From the NCBI GenBank assembly GCA_019163375.1, contig JAFLKK010000001.1, positions 1 through 64,000 on the forward strand: a stretch of DNA of 64,000 nucleotides, read 5' to 3'. Source of the DNA: Paludibacter sp. (GTDB taxonomy: Bacteria > Bacteroidota > Bacteroidia > Bacteroidales > Paludibacteraceae). The notes beneath the pieces were generated by a model that had not been told where the DNA came from, searched no databases, and was given only the letters and a program-made list of their open reading frames with translations. The translations under genes were made by a program, and so were the position numbers. This document shows, piece after piece, positions 35,982-45,450 of the stretch; position 1 is the stretch's first letter; each line of letters opens with the position of its first letter.

Positions 35982-38729
35982 TTATTGTTTTACAATTTTA
36001 CAACTTTCTTTTCCGTCTATAGTGCTTACTTCCATTAAATATATGCCGGTGCTTAGTGTAGCTAAATCTACTTCAGTTTGGTTTGCTACAGTTTTTAAAA
36101 GCAAGCCCTGCATGTTATACACCTTGATTTCTTTCACCGCATTTGGAGTTGTAACGTAGACTTTGCCTGCGGTTACTGTTGGAAATACATTGAATTGGAG
36201 TGATGTTTTCGGATTGTTGACTGCACTCGTAAAATTCACTTTCCGGTCAGTATACAACAATAAATCGCCGGCTTGCATGCTAATTGTCATGCTTGTGTTC
36301 GTTACATTCAGTTCCTCGCCGGTAAGTAAGTTGTACCAGATCCCTGTTTTGGGGAAGTTCGGATTAGCATTAATCGTTGCCGAAGCATTGAAGTTCCCCA
36401 GCATAACCATGCTTAAATCTGCATGCGACAGTGCTATACGACGTCCTGTGTTCCAGTCGGATTGCGAGACGTTGTTGGTATACGTTCCCTGCGTAAAGGC
36501 GTTCGGATATAATTTCTTCAGCGAAATGACTTTTGCACATTCGTCTGCAGCTGCTTTGCGATGTGTCAGGGTTAAATATCCCCATGCCGATGACTTCTCG
36601 TTGGTTCTGCCACCGTTTGAATTGATAGAATAGTCGTATCCCATTTCTCCAAATTGCCATATCATCTTAGGACCTGGTAGTAGGGCTGTGAAAGCTATAT
36701 TTAGCGGCACTCGTTTAATGCGTGCGATAGAATCTGTAGAAATAACACCTACACCATTTATCTTGGCATTATAAAAATTTCGCTCCTCGTCATGACTCTC
36801 AGCATAACCCACCCAGTTGCGTGGAGTAGTGTTTAGAGTTCCGAAATCGCTGCCCGTCTGGTATCCCATGGCTGATTGCGAGTAGTTATAGCTGGCATTC
36901 TTCCAAAGGTACATACCGCTATTGGCCAACACTGTTTCCTCCTCATTACTACAAAAATGTTCAAGAATAAACATTACATCACTTTTTACCGACTTAGCAG
37001 CATTGTAATAGGCGGTCAGATTGTCAATTCTCGATTGATCATAATTCGATACGCCCGGTTCACCGGTAGTCGCTGTTTGAGTAAAACCTTTTGTTAAATC
37101 CATTCGGTACCCATCCACTTTGTATTCGGTAATCCAGTATTGAAGTACACGTTTAAAGTATTCTTTAGTTCCTGTAAAACTGTGATTAAAATCGTTTAAA
37201 ACACTGTATGGATGTGGTGCAACAGGGTTCATCCAAGGATTGTCTGCTGCGGGTCTGTTATTAGTGCTATCCCAATAAAGCAATGCAAAAGGATTGATAC
37301 CTGAAGCCTGATTGAAAACCATATCCAAGAGTACAGCCATGCCTCGTTTGTGGCATTCATCTATAAATTTTTTGTACATTTCCGGTGTTCCATAGGCTTT
37401 GTCGGGTGCAAAATGGTGGTTTGAATTATATCCCCAGCTGTTATTTCCATCAAATTCCTGAATTGGCATTAATTCTACAGCCGTAATTCCAAGGGTTTTC
37501 AGGTAGTCAAGATGGGTGATGGCAGCTTCCAATGATTTTTGTGTTGTAAAATCGCGTAGAAGCAGTTCATAAATCACCATGTTCGCGCGCGGAGGCATTG
37601 CAAATGTGGGAACTTCCCAGCTATAAGGAGTTTTCGTCGTTTGCAAGGTGGCTACTAAACCGCTGGTTTTACCTTCAGGGTAAGCCTTTAAATTAGGGAA
37701 AATAGAGTTGTATTGATTAATCCATTTGTCATTCCATGGATCTAGCACCAGTTCGGTATACGGATCACTGATTCTCAATGTGCCATCAACAAGGTATTGG
37801 TAGCCGTATAATTTGCCGGAAGTTAGCCCTGTAAGCGTGATCCACCAGTAATTTCCATCTTTTTTCAATTGATAGTTGTTGGATTGCGTCCAATCGTTGA
37901 AATCTCCAATTAAAAAGACATTGCTTTTATTCGGAGCGTACAATACCAATGTTGCGGTTGTTGCATCAATAATATTGATGCCGTCCTTTACACCTGCCGG
38001 GCGCGGTTCACTAGTAACCGGCGCGGGAACACTTACTTTTACCGTATCGTAAACAGTTGTTCCATTTGCAGTTGCCGATGCAATTAAGATATAGTCGTTT
38101 ATCGCGGCAAAATTATAAGAAAAACTCAAACTTGTGGCTGCTGTAGCTGTTTGAACACTGGAACCGTTTATTTTAAGATTTATATCGGCAGTGGCTGATG
38201 CTCCAACCTGAATATTTAGGGTAGTTCCTGCTGTAACATTTAAATTTGTTGCAGGGGTAGTAAAAGCAATGTTTAGTCCGGTTTGATATACATTCACCAG
38301 TATGTCGGCTCCACCGGTATCTTTCCCTTCTTTGGTGCTTAATCCATTGCGAAACACAAAGGCCATCTTAGTTACCGTTTCTCCGGCAGTTAAGCCATAG
38401 TAAGTTGCCATGTCCGGCGTAATGGATAGTTTGTATTTATTGTTCCCAAGTGCTGTTAACTTATATTTTGTGGCATTATCACCCCAGGTTGGTGCGTGTT
38501 TCCAATCGTTATTAGAAGTGCTGGCAGTGGTTATTACCCCTGCGTGGGCATAAATACCATCGGTGCCTGTATAATCTTTCAAGCCCGCTGTGCCTAAACC
38601 AGCATCGTAAACAATATCTATCGCACCATTATTTTGAGTCACAAAAGTGGGTGTTGTTGTAATTATTTGCGCCCAACCGGCCAGCGGAATTAGCAGAAGG
38701 AGGAGAGAGATTGTAATTGATTTTTTCAT
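35982..38729 (-). CDS. T9SS-secreted GH13 alpha-amylase family enzyme
   Basis: Beginning at the ATG at 38729 (MKKSITISLLLLLIPLAGWAQ signal peptide), the 915-residue protein has several parts. An N-terminal beta-rich part (about 25-250) comes first. A CBM48/isoamylase-like domain follows (about 260-345, FLIGDFNDW). The GH13 barrel has predicted nucleophile Asp near 543 (YRMDLTKGF), acid/base Glu near 589 (ILEHF) and third Asp near 646 (ESHDEER). The C-terminal domain of about 70 residues (NVFPTVTAGKVYV... to CKIVKQ) is a T9SS type A sorting signal. It should be secreted or surface-attached through SprA and cut starch-like glucans outside the cell. It has its own promoter and a LacI-type operator at 38833. 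Confidence 0.9.
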   Translation of the reverse strand: MKKSITISLLLLLIPLAGWAQIITTTPTFVTQNNGAIDIVYDAGLGTAGLKDYTGTDGIYAHAGVITTASTSNNDWKHAPTWGDNATKYKLTALGNNKYKLSITPDMATYYGLTAGETVTKMAFVFRNGLSTKEGKDTGGADILVNVYQTGLNIAFTTPATNLNVTAGTTLNIQVGASATADINLKINGSSVQTATAATSLSFSYNFAAINDYILIASATANGTTVYDTVKVSVPAPVTSEPRPAGVKDGINIIDATTATLVLYAPNKSNVFLIGDFNDWTQSNNYQLKKDGNYWWITLTGLTSGKLYGYQYLVDGTLRISDPYTELVLDPWNDKWINQYNSIFPNLKAYPEGKTSGLVATLQTTKTPYSWEVPTFAMPPRANMVIYELLLRDFTTQKSLEAAITHLDYLKTLGITAVELMPIQEFDGNNSWGYNSNHHFAPDKAYGTPEMYKKFIDECHKRGMAVLLDMVFNQASGINPFALLYWDSTNNRPAADNPWMNPVAPHPYSVLNDFNHSFTGTKEYFKRVLQYWITEYKVDGYRMDLTKGFTQTATTGEPGVSNYDQSRIDNLTAYYNAAKSVKSDVMFILEHFCSNEEETVLANSGMYLWKNASYNYSQSAMGYQTGSDFGTLNTTPRNWVGYAESHDEERNFYNAKINGVGVISTDSIARIKRVPLNIAFTALLPGPKMIWQFGEMGYDYSINSNGGRTNEKSSAWGYLTLTHRKAAADECAKVISLKKLYPNAFTQGTYTNNVSQSDWNTGRRIALSHADLSMVMLGNFNASATINANPNFPKTGIWYNLLTGEELNVTNTSMTISMQAGDLLLYTDRKVNFTSAVNNPKTSLQFNVFPTVTAGKVYVTTPNAVKEIKVYNMQGLLLKTVANQTEVDLATLSTGIYLMEVSTIDGKESCKIVKQ

Positions 38730-38770
38730 AATTGTGCAATTTGTAAAAGGTGCTTGTACCCTAATCAGCA

Positions 38771-38778
38771 CAAATATA
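38771..38778 (-). promoter_or_regulatory. Candidate -7 box of the secreted amylase gene
   Basis: On the minus strand this reads TATATTTG (TAnnTTTG), 41 bp upstream of the ATG. No -33 TTG is found at the proper distance. The LacI-type palindrome is centred 61.5 bp upstream of the box. Confidence 0.5.
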
Positions 38779-38832
38779 CAGCAATATTCTACCTTGTGTT
38801 TTATGCTTTACAAAGAAAGAATCTATTTTTAG

Positions 38833-38846
38833 TGCAAACGTTTGCA
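38833..38846. promoter_or_regulatory. LacI-type operator upstream of the secreted amylase
   Basis: TGCAAACGTTTGCA is a perfect 14-bp palindrome with the central CG typical of LacI/GalR-family operators. It differs only in the outermost base pair from the palindrome between susC and the lacI-type gene (50223-50236). Confidence 0.75.
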
Positions 38847-38874
38847 TTGATATACGTTTATTCAACCATTGGAC

Positions 38875-38907
38875 AAAAAAAAGTCCGAATTTAAACCGGA
38901 CTTTTTT
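38875..38907 (-). terminator. Terminator at the end of the sus operon
   Basis: A stem made of an A run plus GTCCG pairing with CGGAC plus a T run lies about 50 bp beyond the esterase stop codon and ahead of the amylase operator. It separates the two transcription units. Confidence 0.8.
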
Positions 38908-38956
38908 GTATGCATAAACTATGCAAATTTGCTTTGTAAATGACTTGTCGACTGTT

Positions 38957-40735
38957 TTATTTAGCCAATATATATTCAAATGGAATATTTAATCGGCTAT
39001 TCCACGATTTTTCGCTGTGATCCTCGCCCGGAAAAAATTTGGTTACCCAGCTTTTTGCGGTGTAACCTTTGTTCTTCATAACTTCATCAATTCTTTTCTG
39101 CAAGGGCGGATAAAGTGCATCCAATGTTTTATCGCCGTAGTCAAAATAGATTTTGTGGTTTTGTGGATTTGGTAAATGTGTTTTCAAATAGCTGGCAAAT
39201 GCTTCCGGAATAGGATTATTGTCGACCGAAAAAATCCCAGGCCAGTGCGTTGACATACAGATGGCAGCTCCAAATATAGTAGGATATTCACAAATTGCGT
39301 ACATTGATATTAGCCCGCCCATACTACTCCCGGCAATAAAGGTATGACTCTTATCTTTATAAACCGGGTAGTTTCTGTCGATATATGGTTTCAGCTCTGC
39401 GACTATAAACCTCAGGTAATTGTCCGATACCGGTTTAAATGTTTCGGTCGTATTCCCTTCGGGGAATAATTGTTTGTTTATAAAGTCTTTCTGTTCAGAG
39501 GTTAGCGATTCGAATGGTTTTTGTGGAAAATAATCAACGTGACGGGTTTTACCTCCATTGCTGATACCCACAACGATGAAATCATGTACTTTGCCTTCAC
39601 TCAGTAGCTTTGCTGCAACATCGTCCACATCCCAGGCCTGATGATTCCATGTAGTGGCGGCATCAAAAAGCATTTGACCATCGTGCATATAAAGGACAGC
39701 ATATTTCTTTTTTAAGCTATAGTTCTCAGGTAACCAAACTTCTACATTTCTGGTGGAAATATAGTTAGATGGAAAGTTTTCGTATATATCAATGCTTCCG
39801 GAACTTGGCTTTTGGCGCTGAGCTTTGGACAGCAAAAACTCAAGAGGAATATTCAATCGCTTACTCCACGCTACTTCATTATGTTCAGCTTTGTCGTACA
39901 CTTTCGACAGATAATTATTTTCGTGATATTCTTTTCCCTTCGCAATTAAATCCACAAACGATTGAGTCATTTCATAGGTCTTGTCACTTTCGCCGGTTCC
40001 ATAATCCATATAGATTTTATGTTCGTTTGCTGATGCCATATTTTTCTTCAAATACTCAAAAGTAGCTAGCGGAATCTCATAATTTGGTTCAATTTGACTT
40101 AGCCAGGCCGTTGAGAGACATGCTGCACCATTAAAAATGGCTGGATATTCCGAAATAGCATACATGGAAATTAAAGCACCCATACTCGAACCCATTATGA
40201 AGGTATGCTCCTTGTTAATGAACGTTGAAAAGTGATTGTCGATAAATGGTTTGACTTCAGAAACCAGAAATTTTAAATAATTGTCGCCATTTGCCAACTT
40301 TCCGTTGCAGTATTTCTCCGACAGCTTTTTTTGGTTTTTTTCTCCCAATTGATTAAATATTTTGGTTGGTAAATATTCCGAAATGCGATCAGCACTATTG
40401 TTCCAAATTCCTACAACAATGCATTCTTCTATTTTACCCGATTTTATCAATTGAGAAACTACTTCGTCCACTTTCCATTCTTTTCTGTTCCAGGTCTGTG
40501 TGCTGTCAAACAACATTTGTCCATCGTGCATGTATAGCACATTGTACTTTTTTGTTGAGTTGTAATCCTTTGGTAACCATACATCAATATTTCTGGAAGC
40601 AATATAAGCAGACGGGAAATTTTCAATACGCTCGACCTTTCCGCTCGAAACTGAAAGTTTAGAATTGGTAATTACTTGCCCAAAGCTCACAATTGATAAG
40701 CCTAAGGCCAATAGTATTAAAAATTTCGTCTTCAT
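38957..40735 (-). CDS. Exported protein with two tandem alpha/beta-hydrolase (esterase) domains
   Basis: The 592-residue protein has a signal peptide (MKTKFLILLALGLSIVSFGQ) and two homologous esterase-D-like domains, about 33-305 and 315-592. Each begins with an ENFPS-YI-R/N-VWLP-Y pattern and a YMHDGQMLFD motif. Each has its own nucleophile elbow (GSSMGA near 183, GSSMGG near 470) and C-terminal His (AEHNE, EDHSE), so both sites look active. Related domains hydrolyse enterochelin, acetyl-sugar or feruloyl esters. It is the last gene of the sus operon, 6 bp after the SusA-like gene, so a substituted-glucan substrate is plausible but unproven. The duplication within one chain is the odd feature. 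Confidence 0.8.
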   Translation of the reverse strand: MKTKFLILLALGLSIVSFGQVITNSKLSVSSGKVERIENFPSAYIASRNIDVWLPKDYNSTKKYNVLYMHDGQMLFDSTQTWNRKEWKVDEVVSQLIKSGKIEECIVVGIWNNSADRISEYLPTKIFNQLGEKNQKKLSEKYCNGKLANGDNYLKFLVSEVKPFIDNHFSTFINKEHTFIMGSSMGALISMYAISEYPAIFNGAACLSTAWLSQIEPNYEIPLATFEYLKKNMASANEHKIYMDYGTGESDKTYEMTQSFVDLIAKGKEYHENNYLSKVYDKAEHNEVAWSKRLNIPLEFLLSKAQRQKPSSGSIDIYENFPSNYISTRNVEVWLPENYSLKKKYAVLYMHDGQMLFDAATTWNHQAWDVDDVAAKLLSEGKVHDFIVVGISNGGKTRHVDYFPQKPFESLTSEQKDFINKQLFPEGNTTETFKPVSDNYLRFIVAELKPYIDRNYPVYKDKSHTFIAGSSMGGLISMYAICEYPTIFGAAICMSTHWPGIFSVDNNPIPEAFASYLKTHLPNPQNHKIYFDYGDKTLDALYPPLQKRIDEVMKNKGYTAKSWVTKFFPGEDHSEKSWNSRLNIPFEYILAK

Positions 40736-40741
40736 AATTGT

Positions 40742-42589
40742 CTATTTTAATTCCAGTATGAGTACACTTTCTTTTGGTAATAGAATGGGTGACGTGATGT
40801 CAAATGTTTTTTCTGACATTACATCGGTTCCTTTCGTTTTGCCTTTTAGACTCTCTGCATAGCGATCAAGTTTTAGAGTTTGGTCGGTTAAGTTATTGTT
40901 GATAATGACCATTATGTTTTCTGTATTATTGTATCTGAAGTACACATAGATGTCATTTTCAGGGATGTAATGGGTCAATTGCCCTGTGTGAATTACCGGT
41001 TTGTTTTTTCGCCAGTTGAGCAACTTTGACATATAGCTGTAGTACTCGTTTTGAGCAGCTGTTCTACCATTTGCTGTAAAAGCATTTATCGAATCGCCAA
41101 CCCAACCACCGGGAAAATCATGTCGGATGTCGCCATCACCTTTGTCTTTGTTGCCGGTCATGCCGATTTCAGTTCCGTAATAGAGTTGAGGTATGCCACG
41201 AGTGGTCATTAAAAACGACATGGCCATTTTATACTTGGTCAAATCTCCCTTTAATACATAGTTGTACCGTTGTGTGTCGTGATTTTCGGCAAAAACAAGT
41301 AGGTTGTTTACGTTAGCATATAAATAATCATTGGCAATAATAGTGTAGAGTCTGTTCATTCCCAGTTCTTCCCACGATTTTCCATGTTCGTCGAAGCAAG
41401 TAGTGAGTGCCTTTTGGGTAATGAAATCCATAACTGTTGGTAGTTGTGAGTTGTATTTCAATGGATTGCTAGCATCTTTTTGCCAAAATGCAATGTCCTG
41501 AGGGCTGGCGAGCCAGGCTTCTCCCATAATGTTGAAATGAGGATATTCGTTGGTAATGGCTTTTGCCCATTTAGCCATAGCATCCCGGTCGTTGTAGGGG
41601 TAAGTGTCCATTCGTATACCGTCCAGATTGGCATATTCCACCCACCAAATCGAATTTTGAATATAATATGTCCAAAAATAAGGATTTTGTTGGTTCATAT
41701 CCGGCATAGTGGTATCAAACCAACCATCGATAAATAGCTTTTTATCAATGTTTGATGCGTGAATATCTTTTAATGTAGAGGCTTTGTGGCTGGTGTAGGT
41801 GAATTCTTTCCATTCGTGAATCCAGTCTTTCATAGGTAAATCTTTCATCCACCATGCGCCAATTCCGCCATGGTTCGAAACCATATCCATAATTACTTTC
41901 AGGCCTTTTTGATGCGATGCTGTCACGAATCCGGCATATTCATCATTGCTGCCAAACCGTGAGTCTATTTTGTAGAAATCGCTTATTGCATAGCCATGGT
42001 AGGTGTATTTTGTATGATTGTTTTCCTGAACAGGCGTGCACCAAATGGCTGTAGCACCCAGCTCTTTTATATAATCCAAGTGATCCTGAATCCCTTTGAT
42101 GTCACCTCCGTGACGACCGTAATCAATGGTGCGGTTAGCCTTTTCCGGTTGCGAATCTATATTGTCATTGGATGTGTCACCATTTGCAAAACGGTCGGGC
42201 ATAAGAAGATAAATGACATCTGAGCTCGAAAAACCTTGTCGCTGTGCCGAGTTTTGACGTCTTGATTTTAGCTCATAACTATAAGTAGCTTTTATTTTGC
42301 CATTTTGTTTGAAAAGGATATTGAACTTGCCCGCTTTTGCCAGTCTGGCATCAATCAGCAAATCGACAAATAAATAGTTAGGATTCGAGACTTTGTTTAC
42401 TTTAAGCAATTTAACGCCAGGGTAGTTGATAGTTATCTGGTTTTTAGAAATACTATCCCCATGTACCAACAATTGAAGTTGAGGATTTTTCATTCCTGTC
42501 CACCAAAAGGCAGGTTCGATGCGTTCAATTTGAGCACTAATACTCAATGAAACCAGACTCAAGACCAGGAGAAGTGCTTTTTTGTTCAT
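40742..42589 (-). CDS. SusA-like GH13 neopullulanase/cyclomaltodextrinase
   Basis: The 615-residue enzyme has a signal peptide (MNKKALLLVLSLVSLSISAQ), an N-terminal cyclomaltodextrinase-type beta domain (about 22-120), a GH13 barrel and a C-terminal all-beta domain (about 535-615). The catalytic residues are Asp328 (GIRMDTYPY), Glu357 (MGEAWL) and Asp438 (ENHDTQR). Size, domain order and operon position match SusA of Bacteroides, a periplasmic enzyme that breaks imported maltodextrins into maltose and glucose. It sits between the susF-like and esterase genes with very short gaps. A paralogue lies at 55364-57208. Confidence 0.9.
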   Translation of the reverse strand: MNKKALLLVLSLVSLSISAQIERIEPAFWWTGMKNPQLQLLVHGDSISKNQITINYPGVKLLKVNKVSNPNYLFVDLLIDARLAKAGKFNILFKQNGKIKATYSYELKSRRQNSAQRQGFSSSDVIYLLMPDRFANGDTSNDNIDSQPEKANRTIDYGRHGGDIKGIQDHLDYIKELGATAIWCTPVQENNHTKYTYHGYAISDFYKIDSRFGSNDEYAGFVTASHQKGLKVIMDMVSNHGGIGAWWMKDLPMKDWIHEWKEFTYTSHKASTLKDIHASNIDKKLFIDGWFDTTMPDMNQQNPYFWTYYIQNSIWWVEYANLDGIRMDTYPYNDRDAMAKWAKAITNEYPHFNIMGEAWLASPQDIAFWQKDASNPLKYNSQLPTVMDFITQKALTTCFDEHGKSWEELGMNRLYTIIANDYLYANVNNLLVFAENHDTQRYNYVLKGDLTKYKMAMSFLMTTRGIPQLYYGTEIGMTGNKDKGDGDIRHDFPGGWVGDSINAFTANGRTAAQNEYYSYMSKLLNWRKNKPVIHTGQLTHYIPENDIYVYFRYNNTENIMVIINNNLTDQTLKLDRYAESLKGKTKGTDVMSEKTFDITSPILLPKESVLILELK

Positions 42590-42677
42590 AATATTTCTTG
42601 TTTGTAAATGTTTTTAAGAAAAGAAAAGCCTGAACTTATGAAAGAACAGACTTTTCTTGAAAAATTACTGACAAATG

Positions 42678-44141
42678 TTATTGTTTGATAAAGTAGAAGT
42701 TACCATCAACATCATTGAACAATACTGTATATGTTCCAGCTTTGTGAGGTATGTTTGTTCCACCATTAGTTCCTAATCCAACAGGGAATGTACCTGCACC
42801 CCAATTGTTATCCCAGCCTCCATTTGCTCTGAATTTCATACCACCACTACCTACAGGAGGTGTAAAGTCATTGGCAAAAGTATAAGTAGTATACCAAATG
42901 TGATTGTTTGTGGATTCTGCAGCTGTTAAGGCAATGTCGCCTCCCCAACCATTCATTTCTCCAATCATGCCCATTGAGGTATATTGTGTTGGAGTTACTA
43001 ATGCAGGAATCATTGTCATGGTGTTTGTAATTGAGTTTAGTGTTATCGTGTAATAACCATCTGCGGCTACTTTAATATCACTTGAACCACCATCATTGTG
43101 TACATATACGCCATCTTTAATACCCCATTGTTCATCCCAGTTGCCCAAATCACGAATCAGTTTGAAGCCTCTTGAAGCCCAGAAGTATCCGGTAAATGTG
43201 AATTCACCATCACCCGTAGTGTTGTATTTGTTACCGGTGATTACACTCATTGGGTAGATTGACACTCCAAGTCCTGCAACTGAATTGCTCCAAGCTCCAT
43301 TTGCCATACCGATAATGTAATATGGTCTCGGAGTAGTAGCAGTGTAAGGCATAATAGCCATAACCGTTACATCCACATTTGCTGTGGCTGTATTTCCGTT
43401 ACCATCGCTTACTGTGTAGCTGAAACTATCAGCACCCGAGTAACCAGATGTTGGTGTGTACTTTACTTTTCCATCGGTATTTATTGTAACCGTACCATGT
43501 GCAGCTGTTCCTACAGCCGATACTGTTAATACATCTTTTTCAGGATCAGTATCGTTTCCAAGTACATCAATGTTTACAAAACTATTCATTGGCAGTGAAG
43601 CAATGTCGTTTACAGGTGTTGAAACATAATTGTTTGGTGTTACCAATAATGTTGCAACTTTTGAAGTGTAAACTGTTTTTAGTCCACCTTTTACAATGTA
43701 CGACAATAAACGAACATAAACAGTGCGTTGAACCGCATTCTTGTTGTAGGTTTTGATCGAATCATTGAATTGTTTGCAGTCAACCGATACATCTGAACCT
43801 GCTTTGCCATCGAAAGTAATAGGGATGGTGATAAAGTTAGCAAATGTAGCAAGGTTGGTGAATTGAATTTTGTATTCAGCGCTGGTAGCCGTGTCAACTC
43901 TGTTTAGTACCGATGAGCAAGTTAGCAATGCTAAAGGACTGGTTAACTTGTTAGTCGCTATTGTTAGCGGGCTAACGCCGGCTTTAAGTGCAGCTGCGAA
44001 TCCGGTTGTGTCTTGAAGTGTTTCCTGAGGATAAGCAGTAGGGCTTGCCACCTTCTGATTGGCATACGGATCTTCACACGAGGTAAAGCTTAGGCCAATA
44101 ACAACCGAAAATATGAATAATACTATTTTTTTCATTTTCAA
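42678..44141 (-). CDS. SusF-like surface starch-binding lipoprotein with a cadherin-like spacer
   Basis: The 487-residue product has a lipoprotein signal with lipobox Cys22 (GLSFTSC). Starts at M1 or M3 are equally possible. A SusE-like N-terminal domain (about 25-175) is followed by a bacterial cadherin-like/Big repeat (about 180-270; DVLGNDTDPEKD, GYSGADSFSYTVSDGNG). Two related beta modules follow (about 283-385 and 390-487) of the SusE/SusF starch-binding type, with aromatic-rich surfaces (GYFWASRGFKLIRDLGNW). It likely lies on the cell surface and holds glucan near SusCD. The cadherin-like insert is absent from the neighbouring SusE and may act as a calcium-stiffened spacer. Confidence 0.8.
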   Translation of the reverse strand: MKMKKIVLFIFSVVIGLSFTSCEDPYANQKVASPTAYPQETLQDTTGFAAALKAGVSPLTIATNKLTSPLALLTCSSVLNRVDTATSAEYKIQFTNLATFANFITIPITFDGKAGSDVSVDCKQFNDSIKTYNKNAVQRTVYVRLLSYIVKGGLKTVYTSKVATLLVTPNNYVSTPVNDIASLPMNSFVNIDVLGNDTDPEKDVLTVSAVGTAAHGTVTINTDGKVKYTPTSGYSGADSFSYTVSDGNGNTATANVDVTVMAIMPYTATTPRPYYIIGMANGAWSNSVAGLGVSIYPMSVITGNKYNTTGDGEFTFTGYFWASRGFKLIRDLGNWDEQWGIKDGVYVHNDGGSSDIKVAADGYYTITLNSITNTMTMIPALVTPTQYTSMGMIGEMNGWGGDIALTAAESTNNHIWYTTYTFANDFTPPVGSGGMKFRANGGWDNNWGAGTFPVGLGTNGGTNIPHKAGTYTVLFNDVDGNFYFIKQ

Positions 44142-44173
44142 TATGTTTTATAATGAATAATTAGTTCTTTTGA

Positions 44174-44207
44174 ATGCGTACTGCCTGTTCAAGGAAGCAG
44201 TACGCAT
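44174..44207. other. Stable intercistronic hairpin between the susE- and susF-like genes
   Basis: An 11-bp perfect stem (ATGCGTACTGC / GCAGTACGCAT) with a 12-nt loop lies between the two lipoprotein genes. On the sense (minus) strand no T run follows it; the poly-A run precedes it. It is therefore more likely an mRNA-stability or partial-attenuation element than a full terminator. Confidence 0.6.
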
Positions 44208-44213
44208 TTTTTT

Positions 44214-45413
44214 TTATTTTTTAATAAAGAAATAGCAATTATCAATATCATTTAATATGACAGTGTAAGTACCGGTTGTTTCAATAAAGTTTTTACCTCC
44301 AATAACTGCAATTCCCACTTTAGAATAAAGTGGATTTCCGTCAGTAGATCCGGCACTTCCCCAGTTTATATCCCATGCACCGTTAGCGCGCAATTTACAT
44401 TGAGAGTCGGCAGTAAATGTGTGAGTTGTATGCCAAATATGTTTGCCGGTAGCTACATTCCCTGTTAATGCAACATCGCTTCCCCAGCTGTTAAATGCTC
44501 CAATTAAGCCAACTGAAGTATAAGTGGTAGGAGTAATAGTTGCTTTTTCAATAGATAATTTATTATCAATCGAATTTAATGTAATTGTGTAATAGCCATC
44601 GCTTGGTACGGTGATATTTCCACCACCGTTGCGAACATAGTTTGCACCCGTCATACCCCAAACGTCATTTGCCCAGTCGCCAATGTTACGAAGAAGTTTG
44701 AATCCATCAGATGCTTTAAAGTACCCAGTGTATTTGAATTCACCATCTCCATTCAAATTGTATTTTTTACCGGTAGATAAACTAAGTGGAACAAGAGAAC
44801 TGCCAAGTCCGGCTACCGAATTATCCCAGTTTCCACCCAATCCAACAATATACCATAGTCTAGGACTAATTTCTGTATATGGGAATAATGGTAAAACGTA
44901 AGGCTTGATATTCATTACAACTGAGTTTGAATATAATGGTTTTACTGTTGGAGTTGTTACTAGCGGGGTAGAAGTTGCTCCGCTAACATTTGCAACCAAT
45001 CTGATATATATATCTTTCTTTACGATTGGATCAGGCAAAGCTCCTCCATAAAGTGCAATGATAGCAATGTCTAATTCTTTTACATTGATTGCCACTTTTT
45101 CGCCATTTACAGTGCTTGGTAGGCTTTGAAATTTACCTGCTGCAAAATCTGCATCGAAACAAACCTGTGCAGTGTAAGTTACCGCCGCTGTAAATCCATA
45201 ATCGGGTTGAACGCAGGTAAGTGAGTCCATGGTCAATGTGGAATTAGCATCTGTCAGTTCATACGTTGAATTTGTATATTGGGTTTGGTTTAGTTTGAAT
45301 GTCAAACTCCCATCCAATGCTCCGCTGTTTATTACAGGATCTTTTGCATCTTCGCACGAAGAAAATCCAATTAAACTTAGCAAAACAATAAATAATATAT
45401 TTAATTTTTTCAT
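44214..45413 (-). CDS. SusE-like outer-membrane starch-binding lipoprotein
   Basis: The 399-residue protein has a lipoprotein signal peptide with Cys20 (IGFSSC). A SusE N-terminal domain (about 25-175) is followed by two beta modules (about 190-295 and 300-399). The modules share SVAGLG, NLNGDGEFKYTGYFKASDGFKLLR and GYYTITLNSIDN segments with the SusF-like neighbour, so the two genes arose by duplication. It should bind maltodextrins at the cell surface beside SusC/SusD. It is the third gene of the operon, 37 bp after susD. Confidence 0.85.
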   Translation of the reverse strand: MKKLNILFIVLLSLIGFSSCEDAKDPVINSGALDGSLTFKLNQTQYTNSTYELTDANSTLTMDSLTCVQPDYGFTAAVTYTAQVCFDADFAAGKFQSLPSTVNGEKVAINVKELDIAIIALYGGALPDPIVKKDIYIRLVANVSGATSTPLVTTPTVKPLYSNSVVMNIKPYVLPLFPYTEISPRLWYIVGLGGNWDNSVAGLGSSLVPLSLSTGKKYNLNGDGEFKYTGYFKASDGFKLLRNIGDWANDVWGMTGANYVRNGGGNITVPSDGYYTITLNSIDNKLSIEKATITPTTYTSVGLIGAFNSWGSDVALTGNVATGKHIWHTTHTFTADSQCKLRANGAWDINWGSAGSTDGNPLYSKVGIAVIGGKNFIETTGTYTVILNDIDNCYFFIKK

Positions 45414-45450
45414 ATTGTTACTATTTTATTAGTTATATATAAATGCCGAA

